Assembly: GCA_012034655.1 (NCBI GenBank)
Contig: JAAUOZ010000043.1
Location: 1-35,417, forward strand
Source of the DNA: Leptolyngbyaceae cyanobacterium CSU_1_3
GTDB lineage: Bacteria > Cyanobacteriota > Cyanobacteriia > Leptolyngbyales > Leptolyngbyaceae
DNA length: 35,417 nt
Direction of reading: 5' to 3'
In this document: positions 1 to 7,170 of the stretch, one piece after another
Layout of the letters: each line of letters starts with the position of its first letter
Numbering within the stretch: the first letter of the stretch is position 1
The notes under the pieces: generated by a model
Seen by the model: only the letters and a program-made list of their open reading frames with translations
Told to the model about the DNA's origin: nothing
The model's database searches: none
Made by a program: the position numbers and the translations under genes

Positions 1-18
1 TTAGATGCCTGCAATTAG

Positions 19-109
19 CCCTCACCCCCGACCCCTCTCCCAGAGCGGGCGAGGGGAGAAAAATGGGTTCCCCTTCTCCCATTTTGGGAGAACGGGTTAG
101 GGGATGAGG
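19..109. repeat. GC-rich imperfect inverted repeat (dispersed intergenic type)
   Basis: The outer arms, about 23 bases each, start with CCCTCACCCCCGACCCC and end with GGTTAGGGGATGAGG; the reverse complement of the right arm matches the left with a few mismatches. A second, inner pair (near 52-58 and 71-79, and CCCATTTTGGG at 78-88) would fold inside it. It is intergenic and non-coding. Similar C-rich inverted repeats are common dispersed elements in cyanobacterial genomes; that it is multicopy here is an inference, because only one copy lies in the window. Confidence 0.6.
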
Positions 110-271
110 TCTTAAGTTTAATTCCACCTACCTACTTACTGCTTTTCGTTCCTAATAATCAGTTGAATCTGCGTTCTATTTTTTAGGTTAAACCATGACG
201 ATTTTGCTGACAGGCGTTTGGGCTGTTGCAACAAAGTTTGATGCTCGATTGCTCCAGCCTAATCACACTTC

Positions 272-1063
272 CTAAATGAGAAGATCCGGATCTTCCCCCA
301 ATTCCCGCAGACGAGCCGCCAATCGTTCTGCTCTGCGCCGTTCCACTTCTGCACGTTGCGCCTCCACTTCTGCACGTTGCGCCTCTGCTTCTGCACGCTG
401 CGCCTCTGCTTCTGCGCGTTGTTGCGCCACTTCTTCGGGTAACAATACCAGCGCACCTTCTGTGTCATAAAACCGCAGCCAGCTTGCGGTCTCGCGATCG
501 ATAGTTCCCGTCCAAGTCCCTAACCACAAGCCCAAGGTTTCACACCAGAGCCACCCTCGTTGATCCGGCGTAATTTCTGTGTAGGTGCGGCTGCGATGCC
601 AACCCTGCAATGATGATGCGTCAAATGGGCTGTAAACAAAATAATCTTGAGTCTTGAAAACGCGATCGTACAGTTGCTTTTTCACGCCCAAGTCTACTTT
701 GGCAGTGCTAGGCGACATCAGTTCCACAATGACATCGGGATAGCGTCCCTCTTCTTCCCACACGACCCAGCCCTGTCGATCGCGGGTTCCGTCTACGTCT
801 AATACGACGAAGAAATCGGGTCCGCGAAAGTCGCGATTTTTGACCTGGGTGCTGCTGTAGTAGATAAACATATTGCCCCCGACATAGAAATCGGTTTGCC
901 CAGTTCGGTACTGCTGATAGGAGCGAATCAGCACATTCATCGCCACCCGATGTTGATTGGTTTCCAAGGGTTCTCCATCGTCAAAAATTAAGTCGGCGGG
1001 CGGCATGGGAGGAGTCCAGCCGTCGGGGTCAGCCGTGGTTTGGGGAGGAAGGATATTGACCAT
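272..1063 (-). CDS. Uma2 family (DUF820) putative restriction endonuclease
   Basis: A 263-residue protein of the Uma2/DUF820 family, a PD-(D/E)XK nuclease-like fold greatly expanded in cyanobacteria; function in the cell is not established. The core is visible: YPDVIVELMSPSTAKVDLG, with the family's Asp/Glu positions and downstream Lys, followed by YDRVFKTQDYFVYSP. The C-terminal 50 residues are a highly charged coiled-coil made of QRAEAEA-type heptads ending in RLRELGEDPDLL, a tail often seen in this family. The ATG at 1063 (MVNILPP) is preferred over the GTG nine bases upstream because family members usually begin this way; no clear Shine-Dalgarno sequence supports either. It stands alone, between the repeat and a region of gene debris. 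Confidence 0.88.
   Translation of the reverse strand: MVNILPPQTTADPDGWTPPMPPADLIFDDGEPLETNQHRVAMNVLIRSYQQYRTGQTDFYVGGNMFIYYSSTQVKNRDFRGPDFFVVLDVDGTRDRQGWVVWEEEGRYPDVIVELMSPSTAKVDLGVKKQLYDRVFKTQDYFVYSPFDASSLQGWHRSRTYTEITPDQRGWLWCETLGLWLGTWTGTIDRETASWLRFYDTEGALVLLPEEVAQQRAEAEAQRAEAEAQRAEVEAQRAEVERRRAERLAARLRELGEDPDLLI
342..425. repeat. Four 21-bp tandem repeats inside the Uma2 gene
   Basis: Four consecutive 21-base units (342-362, 363-383, 384-404, 405-425). The first two are identical, and the others differ at a few positions. Each unit encodes one seven-residue heptad of the C-terminal coiled coil (QRAEAEA or QRAEVEA on the minus strand). In-frame 21-base units let the coiled coil lengthen or shorten by slippage without breaking the gene. 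Confidence 0.85.
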
Positions 1064-1259
1064 CGCCAGCACCAGCGAGAAGGAACATTTGTATGGTATC
1101 GCGTTTCTCTAACTTGTGAAATGCCCATGTTTTGATTAGTGCTAACGCTTGAAAAGATCTGTTTTGAGCGAAAGAAAATCCGTTCTGAGCAATCCCCGAT
1201 CTTGATCCTTTCCTACTCCCTTGCCGCTGTAAGATTAGGAGAGTAAAGCGGAAGAAGCC

Positions 1260-1419
1260 ATGAACCGAACCGAAGCTGTTCAGCAGAAGCCCTTTGACCT
1301 GGATGAATAGCAGAAATTCTATTATCGACACCAGCAACAATACATTCGGCATCGGCTAGAAGCGGTGAAGCTGTTGCATCAAGGTCAGCGTCGCAGCCAA
1401 GGTCAAGCCATCGCCCGGT
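1260..1419 (+). pseudogene. Transposase N-terminal remnant (IS630-like helix-turn-helix)
   Basis: Reading from the ATG at 1260 gives MNRTEAVQQKPFDLDE, then an in-frame TAG at 1308-1310, then QKFYYRHQQQYIRHRLEAV and KLLHQGQRRSQGQAIARF. The pattern of an arginine-rich helix followed by a leucine/glutamine helix-turn-helix resembles the N-terminus of IS630-type or similar helix-turn-helix transposases of cyanobacteria. It is cut off at about 1419, where the reading frame runs into an unrelated CHASE2 sequence. The catalytic DDE domain is absent. The family call rests on pattern recognition and is moderate. Confidence 0.5.
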
Positions 1420-1896
1420 TTGCCACCAGAACGAATTGGCTTTGCGGATGTGGTTGTGGATGCCGATGGCAAGCTCCGTCGATCGATTCTGGCGAGTCCG
1501 ACTTGGGAGGGCGATGTTAAATATTCGCTAGCATTGCGGTTAGCTCAGATTCATTTAGCGGCGCATGGAGTGCCGTTTCAGCATAGCGATCGGACCAGCG
1601 ATCCTCTGCAATTTGGGAAGACAAGGCTACCTCGTTTTCAGCCTAATTCGGGTGGTTACATTCGAGCGGATGCCAATGGTAATCAGTTAATTCTCAATTT
1701 TTGCGGCAGTCAAGAAACCGTGCGGGCGCTTTCACGCTTAGTGAAAGCCGAACAAAGCTTATTGCAACGGTTGAATCTGAATGTGGATTTTAGCCAAGTG
1801 GAAAACCAATTGCGAAATCAAGCGCTTTCAACCATTGGGTTAGGCTTCACAAAGCATCACTCAGGTTTGCCGGATGGAGAGGTGAGAACTCGATAG
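1420..1896 (+). pseudogene. CHASE2 domain fragment (5'-truncated sensor protein)
   Basis: The first 90 codons match the middle of a CHASE2 extracellular sensor domain: PPERIGFADVVVDADGKLRR, then KYSLALRLAQIHLAAHG and RFQPNSGGYIRADANGNQLI are typical. CHASE2 normally sits at the N-terminus of adenylate cyclases, kinases and Ser/Thr kinases, with a long upstream part and a downstream membrane segment; both are missing here. No real start exists: the first codon (TTG at 1420) abuts the transposase remnant. The last 60 residues (from about 1715, ALSRLVKAEQSLL...) are not recognised and may come from another gene. It is a chimeric remnant, unlikely to be expressed as a functional sensor. Confidence 0.65.
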
Positions 1897-1928
1897 TAAC
1901 TTCATGGTTAAGAATTAGTAATGCAACA

Positions 1929-2984
1929 TCAGTTGTCAGAGCTACGAACTTCTTCAACTTGACCCACTTCAAAAATTAATCGAAAGGATTGTTCCATCTC
2001 TTGACTAATGAAGTCCTCCAAAAGTTGAACTTGCCGAGGAGTCACGGGTTCTCTCGCTCGAACATTCAAGCGGACAGTGGGAGGAGACGAGAACCAATTC
2101 ACATTAGTGCTGAGTAGTTCTAGTCGCTGAAAAGTTACTGTACGATTCAAGAGCGCTTGTTCTAAACTGGCTTGTAATTGCGCTTGTCGAATCAGGCGGG
2201 CAAAACTTACCCCTAATGGAATCAGCAAGATAACCGTCAGAATTGTTGCCCAAGTTAATGCTTTGCGGGCATGACGCAACCTCGTATAGCCTGCAATCAA
2301 GAAGGTGAGCATACAGGACAAGGTGATCCCCAGTAGATTCGTGAGATAGAGCAGGCTCGCACCCAAGCTTAATGACCAGTCATTTGCAGCAAGACCCAAC
2401 CCAATCACACACACTGGAGGCATCAAAGCAACCGCGATCGCAGTTCCTGCCAAACTTCCTGCAATCTTCGGTTCAACTTTGGCATAGCCGCTGATTCCAC
2501 CTGCCGCAACAGCAATGCCTAGATCTAGTAAGGTCGGTTCTGAGCGAGCTAATACTTCACTGCCATAGTTGGGTAACGCGACAAGCATACCTAGCAGCCA
2601 AGAAATGACGATCGCTAGTCCTGTTCCTGTCACGACTGAGATTGCACCCTGACGAAATAGAGGGAGATTTCCCACTAATGCACCTAGCGCCAGTCCGCGA
2701 ATCGGTAACATCAGCGGCGCAACAATCATCGCACCAATAATGACTGCGGCACTGTTGGAGAGAAGCCCAAACGTTGCGATCGCACAAGACCCTATGATGA
2801 GAAACAAATAGATTTCATCCAAGCGAGACTCTGCTTCTAAATCAGCGACGAGTTGCTGAACTTGAAGTGGATCAGACCGTTTACGACGGAACTGTTTAAA
2901 GCGATCGCGCAGAGATGTCTGCCTAAGCAAATTGCGGATGTTTTCTAGCACAATTCTATCTTGCCAAATCTTAAAGCAGCTCAA
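1929..2984 (-). CDS. DUF389 family membrane protein
   Basis: A 351-residue multi-spanning protein of the DUF389 (TIGR00341-like) family, whose function is unknown. The family core is clear: LSNSAAVIIGAMIVAPLM, then LPIRGLALGALVGN, GGISGYAKVEPKIAGSLAGT, AIAVALMPPVCVIGLGLA and a final membrane helix pair, followed by a C-terminal soluble part (LLEDFISQEMEQSF). About six to seven hydrophobic segments are visible between residues 55 and 260. The start is uncertain: the longest reading uses TTG at 2984, and no convincing Shine-Dalgarno site is seen. It lies 70 bases downstream of the AI-2E gene on the same strand, so co-transcription is plausible. A second intact DUF389 gene lies at 17931-19205 and a fragment at 32835-33020. 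Confidence 0.85.
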   Translation of the reverse strand: MSCFKIWQDRIVLENIRNLLRQTSLRDRFKQFRRKRSDPLQVQQLVADLEAESRLDEIYLFLIIGSCAIATFGLLSNSAAVIIGAMIVAPLMLPIRGLALGALVGNLPLFRQGAISVVTGTGLAIVISWLLGMLVALPNYGSEVLARSEPTLLDLGIAVAAGGISGYAKVEPKIAGSLAGTAIAVALMPPVCVIGLGLAANDWSLSLGASLLYLTNLLGITLSCMLTFLIAGYTRLRHARKALTWATILTVILLIPLGVSFARLIRQAQLQASLEQALLNRTVTFQRLELLSTNVNWFSSPPTVRLNVRAREPVTPRQVQLLEDFISQEMEQSFRLIFEVGQVEEVRSSDN

Positions 2985-3054
2985 GTTTACGCCAGCGTTG
3001 AACTAAATTCCATCGAACCTGAGTTAGAAGTTCATCTATATCTCCATATTTCTT

Positions 3055-4083
3055 TCAAATCGGCTTCTTCCAGCGATCCAGAATGTCCTTGAAAACGACT
3101 TCTTCGAGCCAGGTTTTAGTGACTACAGCGAGAGGAATCGCCATCAATAAACCTAATGCACCAAAGAAAGTTGTAAAGAAGATTTGAGCCGTTAAAGTGA
3201 CAGCAGGCAGCAATGCAACTTGATTTGCCATCACGGTTGGGGTCAGCCAGTAGCTTTCGATATTCTGAATCAGAATATACAGCACCAAAACAGCGATCGC
3301 TTTCCAAGGCTCGTCTACGAATGCGATCGCAATCGGAAAAATTGCACTCAAGGTCGGCCCTACGTTTGGGATAAAGTTTAGGAGTCCTGCTAAGACTGCG
3401 TGAGCCAGCACTAACGGCACTTGAAGAATCCAGAGTCCGATCCCGCTCAAAGTGCCAATAAACACCATTTCAATCAATGCACCTCTTGTCCAAGCTTCAA
3501 GTCCAGTTGCACAGCAAGTTAAGACTTCATCAATTCGCGATCGATAAAATGCAGGAAAACACCGAATCAATGCTCGACGGTAAGGTTGAGGATTGATCAG
3601 CAGCATTAATGTAAGGACAAGAACAATAAAGACTTCAAAGAGTGCATTCACAGATGAGGCAAAAAATGCGATCGCTTGAGCAGATAGATTGGCAACAATC
3701 GGCTGAAGTCGTATCGCAATCCAGTTAAAATCTGGAATGTTGGGTAGGTAGGGATCAATAATTCGGTCTTCTAGCCAATCAATTCCCTGCTCGATCGCAG
3801 TAAGAGCCGATGGAAGGACTGTGATCAACTCACTAAGCTGTGCAAGCAGATTTGGTACGATGAGCCAGATTACAGCCAGCGCCAGCACAATTAAAGCGAC
3901 AACGGTAAGCAGAACTGCCCAGCCTCGCTTCAGCCGCCAACGCTGCAAGAATCGAACCATGCCGTTTAGCGCAGTCGCAAGTACGATCGCGGTAAAGACC
4001 AGCAGCAGTAAATGGCGAATTTGCCAAACAATGTAGAGCGAAACAACAAGTGCAATTAATCCAAGCCATTGCCCAATTTTCAT
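3055..4083 (-). CDS. AI-2E family transporter (PerM/TqsA-like permease)
   Basis: A 342-residue integral membrane protein of the AI-2 exporter superfamily (Pfam AI-2E_transport). Characterised members export autoinducer-2 or act as Na+(Li+)/H+ antiporters, so the substrate cannot be read from sequence. Two N-terminal helices (VVSLYIVWQIRHLLLLVF), a soluble amphipathic middle with DWLEDRIIDPYLPNIPDF, and the conserved second half with AGLLNFIPNVGPTLSAIFP, IQNIESYWLTPTVMANQV and GALGLLMAIPLAVVTKTWLEE are all present. Length is normal for the family. ATG at 4083 is the natural start. A paralogue of almost the same length is at 26856-27896. The upstream spacer is shared with the divergent rhodopsin gene. 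Confidence 0.9.
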   Translation of the reverse strand: MKIGQWLGLIALVVSLYIVWQIRHLLLLVFTAIVLATALNGMVRFLQRWRLKRGWAVLLTVVALIVLALAVIWLIVPNLLAQLSELITVLPSALTAIEQGIDWLEDRIIDPYLPNIPDFNWIAIRLQPIVANLSAQAIAFFASSVNALFEVFIVLVLTLMLLINPQPYRRALIRCFPAFYRSRIDEVLTCCATGLEAWTRGALIEMVFIGTLSGIGLWILQVPLVLAHAVLAGLLNFIPNVGPTLSAIFPIAIAFVDEPWKAIAVLVLYILIQNIESYWLTPTVMANQVALLPAVTLTAQIFFTTFFGALGLLMAIPLAVVTKTWLEEVVFKDILDRWKKPI

Positions 4084-4296
4084 GACGAAAAGGTGTACAG
4101 ATTGCTTTTACTGTCAGTTGGGCACCGATATCACTCTCTTGTAAACGAACTGAAGTAAAAAGAAAATCTCCTAAAGGTAGATTTGTGACGAGGCTTAGAC
4201 TTAGTGGAAGGGTTAAGTCCTAATCGAAATAGTACATTGATGCTTATCACAGTCAGAGAGAAAGAATGTGGGGAACTAATGTAGCTCTTTTTTGTG

Positions 4297-4333
4297 CTGT
4301 CATCTTTCTGTCATATTTGATAACCAATCTAAT
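4297..4333 (+). promoter_or_regulatory. Candidate Pho-box-like direct repeat with -10 upstream of the rhodopsin gene
   Basis: CTGTCAT occurs at 4297-4303 and again at 4308-4314, exactly 11 bases apart, giving CTGTCATCTTTCTGTCAT. This matches the layout of the enterobacterial PhoB box (two CTGTCAT halves separated by four bases). A TCTAAT hexamer at 4328-4333, one mismatch from TATAAT, follows at about the distance seen in PhoB-type promoters, where the box replaces the -35. Transcription would start near 4340, leaving a leader of about 130 bases before the rhodopsin ATG. Cyanobacterial SphR boxes usually have a different consensus, so the binding regulator is unknown; some OmpR/PhoB-family protein is the guess. 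Confidence 0.45.
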
Positions 4334-4472
4334 AACAAGTACCGATTAAAGACGAACTGAGCCAAAAGCTTCTTGAACTCTATCGATCGAGAGAGGCAGA
4401 CTGCCAAACTAACTGATATGTAATTAAGGAAAATTCCAGACAAGCTCTAGATTGATTAAGGAGAAACAACCG

Positions 4473-5282
4473 ATGGACTGGCAAGGTCTTTGGCATTGGC
4501 TATACATTGGCGGGATGTCAATCGGATCGATTTACTTTGCATTGTTAGGTCGGAATCCACGTGGTTTGCCAAGGCTCGAATACTTTGTGGCAGCTTTCAT
4601 TCCCCTTTGGTCAGGTTTAATGTATCTCACAATGGTGCTGCCGACTAGTGGAGATGGGCTAGAACGAGGCAAGCTTGAAGTCGCAGGTCAGATTGCTCAT
4701 CTGGGGCGTTACGCAGACTGGATTGTGACAACCCCATTGCTGCTACTCGCCCTAGCTTGGACTGCGATGCACCATCACAAATCTAAAGATTGGACGCTTA
4801 CTTTCTCACTCATGGCAACGCAAGTGGTTGTCGTTGTGACTGGATTACTTGCTGATCTGTCGGATGTTCCGTGGGTTCGCTACTTATGGTACACGATCGG
4901 CTGTATTGCCTTTGCGATCGTAATGTGGGGAATTTGGGGGCCGCTGCGCGAGAAAACGAAAGGTGACGCGGAACTCTCTAGCTTTTACAAGGGACTGACG
5001 ACTTTTTTTACGATTACTTGGGTTTGTTACCCTGTGATTTGGATTCTAGGCCCATCGGGTCTTCGCGCTTTTGACCAAAACGTTGACACCTTCTTATTCT
5101 GCTTAGTGCCGTTCTTCTCGAAAGTTGTTTTTAGCTTTCTAGATTTGAACGGGTTGCGAAGTTTAGGACATCGCGAGGCAGAGAGTCCTGAAGAGCATTT
5201 TGTTAGCAATACAATGCGCCTATTGCTTTGGCAGCCTCGTCGCTCTCGTAGAAGAAGCCGTCCTTCTGTATTACACGACTGA
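4473..5282 (+). CDS. Anabaena-sensory-rhodopsin-like microbial rhodopsin (xenorhodopsin type)
   Basis: A 269-residue seven-helix retinal protein. The retinal lysine is K217 in LVPFFSKVVFSFLDL. Helix C reads RYADWIVTTPLLLLALAW: D82 is the Schiff-base counterion, T86 matches bacteriorhodopsin T89, and A93 replaces the cytoplasmic proton donor D96. P213 replaces bacteriorhodopsin D212, the signature proline of Anabaena sensory rhodopsin, and D224 corresponds to its D217. The sequence tracks that protein throughout (LSRNPRG-like N-terminus, DTFLFCL, GLLADLS, VRYLWY) and has the same arginine-rich tail. Lacking the donor residue, it is unlikely to be an efficient outward pump; a photosensory or inward-transport role fits. 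ATG at 4473 is chosen because AAGGAG at 4458-4463 lies nine bases upstream; the TTG at 4452 would put that site inside the gene. No soluble transducer gene follows. Confidence 0.93.
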   Translation: MDWQGLWHWLYIGGMSIGSIYFALLGRNPRGLPRLEYFVAAFIPLWSGLMYLTMVLPTSGDGLERGKLEVAGQIAHLGRYADWIVTTPLLLLALAWTAMHHHKSKDWTLTFSLMATQVVVVVTGLLADLSDVPWVRYLWYTIGCIAFAIVMWGIWGPLREKTKGDAELSSFYKGLTTFFTITWVCYPVIWILGPSGLRAFDQNVDTFLFCLVPFFSKVVFSFLDLNGLRSLGHREAESPEEHFVSNTMRLLLWQPRRSRRRSRPSVLHD

Positions 5283-5463
5283 TCAAGGTGGCAGATCGGT
5301 GAATCGTGTGGAACGGTGGCGTTTAGCTGAAAATGGATGTCAGACGCGATCGTGATTAGTCAGTCCCTCGATTAGTTGGGTGATGGTAGTTCCACTGGGT
5401 GACGCAGCGCTCTACACTTTATCAGTTGAGGCGATCGCAGTTCAAAACACAACTCAGCAGAGG

Positions 5464-7041
5464 TTAGGAGCGATCCGATTCTTCTGGAGGTTGCAGTAAC
5501 GGTGCGAGTTCTTGATTCAATTGTCCAGTTTGCACCAGTTCTGCGTAAGTTTCTGCTTCTACTGCCAACAGTTCTTGACGCAGTTGCTCATTCGCGAACC
5601 CGTTGAGACTGGGATACTCCACCTGAAGCTGTTCTGCTGCTTGGCTCAGTCGCTCAATTTCTCCTTTCACAAGCGTTTCCTGGTAGCGATAGAACTCTGG
5701 CTCAACACCGGGACGCTGTTCAGCTTGATGCAAGTACTCTAAAACTCGATTCAGTGCAGTTAAGCGCGCAACGACTTCTGCATATTGCTGACGGAGCGGT
5801 TGATCGCCCAGTAGTTTCAGAACCTCTAGTAACGGTTTGATCGTTAAACCCTGAACGAGTAAGGTAAATAGCACGACTCCGAATACTACTGCAATGATTT
5901 CTTGCCGTTCGGGTAGTAGGGCAGGAACACTCAAGGCAAGCGCGATCGCAACTGATCCCCGCAATCCGCCCCACCATACTAGTGTTTGCTCCCGCATGGA
6001 AAGATCGGTTGATGTGAAGACATTACTCAAGCGTCCTAAGCCGTAGACTGCGATCGCACGCGCCAGAATCATTCCTAAAAGCGTAACTGCGATCGCTTGC
6101 CAACTTTCTCCTAAAACAGCAAACTGAATTTGATCTCCGATCAGCAAAAACACGATCGAATTGACGAAAAACGCGAGGAACTCCCAGAACTCTGTCACAA
6201 TGATTCGAGTTCGAGGATTCATGCCAATCCGAGAGCCAAAATTACCTAACACTAGACCTGTGACAACCACTGCGATCACGCCAGAACCGCCCAAATCTTC
6301 AGCAATCAGATAGGTTGCATACGCGGAAACTAACGTCAGAGATTGCTCTACTAAGGGGAGATCAAATCGTTGCGTTAGATAGGAAATACTAAACCCAATC
6401 AAACTACCGACCGCAACCCCAACCCCAACAACCACAACAAACTGAGTCAAAATCGATGACAAGGTTAGCGTTGCTGTCCCCAACGGTAAAGCGACGAGAA
6501 AACTGAAGGCGACCACTGCCATCCCATCATTGAATAAGCTTTCGCCTTCCATAACCGTCGCAAGTCGCTTATCTACCCCCAATTCTCGAAATAGGGCAAT
6601 CACCGAAACAGGATCAGTTGCAGACAAACTGGCTCCAATTAACAGCGCTGTGGTGAGCGGTAGAGCAACAATGTAATGTAATCCTAGCGTGACTCCCAAG
6701 ATAGAAATCAGTACACCCAGTACGGCATAGAGGCTAATCGGAATCCATTGCTGCTTCAGTTCTGCCCAGCGGAGATTCCAGGCAGCCTCAAACAGCAAGG
6801 GTGGCAAAAAGATCGTGAGAATAAGTTCAGGAGAGAGATCGACCAGCCGCACATCGATAAAAGCTAAACCCAGCCCGACAATCACGAGCAGCAGTGTGTA
6901 AGGAATGCGACGGAACCAACCGAAGAATTGCGGCAGGGTCGCCACAGTGAGCGATACGGCTAGAACTAACAAAAAGGGTTTAAGATTACTTTCAATGGTC
7001 GCCTCGCTGACTGCTAGTGCTGTGAACATCAGGATTTCCAT
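5464..7041 (-). CDS. CPA1-family Na+/H+ antiporter (NhaP/NhaS type)
   Basis: A 525-residue monovalent cation:proton antiporter of the inner membrane. The CPA1 signature is complete: SATDPVSVIALFRELGVD followed by EGESLFNDGMAVVAF, with the Asn-Asp pair in the ion site. About 12 hydrophobic segments span residues 10-415 (for example GGLRGSVAIALALSVP near the end), and a charged C-terminal regulatory tail of about 115 residues with coiled-coil character (EIERLSQAAEQLQVEYP) follows. ATG at 7041 is preferred because GGAG lies six bases upstream; the reading can extend to a GTG at 7053. It is divergent from the P-type ATPase, with a shared spacer of about 130 bases. Na+ or K+ specificity cannot be told from sequence. 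Confidence 0.92.
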   Translation of the reverse strand: MEILMFTALAVSEATIESNLKPFLLVLAVSLTVATLPQFFGWFRRIPYTLLLVIVGLGLAFIDVRLVDLSPELILTIFLPPLLFEAAWNLRWAELKQQWIPISLYAVLGVLISILGVTLGLHYIVALPLTTALLIGASLSATDPVSVIALFRELGVDKRLATVMEGESLFNDGMAVVAFSFLVALPLGTATLTLSSILTQFVVVVGVGVAVGSLIGFSISYLTQRFDLPLVEQSLTLVSAYATYLIAEDLGGSGVIAVVVTGLVLGNFGSRIGMNPRTRIIVTEFWEFLAFFVNSIVFLLIGDQIQFAVLGESWQAIAVTLLGMILARAIAVYGLGRLSNVFTSTDLSMREQTLVWWGGLRGSVAIALALSVPALLPERQEIIAVVFGVVLFTLLVQGLTIKPLLEVLKLLGDQPLRQQYAEVVARLTALNRVLEYLHQAEQRPGVEPEFYRYQETLVKGEIERLSQAAEQLQVEYPSLNGFANEQLRQELLAVEAETYAELVQTGQLNQELAPLLQPPEESDRS

Positions 7042-7170
7042 AAAATTCTCCACTGTGATTATTATTCATTTTTATTTTGAATCCGCAATTCCCCATTTGG
7101 GAGATGCATTAAACCTTCTTTTATTGCTAAACAGAACGCAACCCACAACAAGTTGGTACTTAAAAAGATC

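Noticed and set aside
276..470. Plus-strand reading frame opposite the Uma2 coiled-coil repeats
   Set aside because: It is an Arg/Ser/Ala repeat produced by the antisense of the 21-bp units; no start signal or homology.
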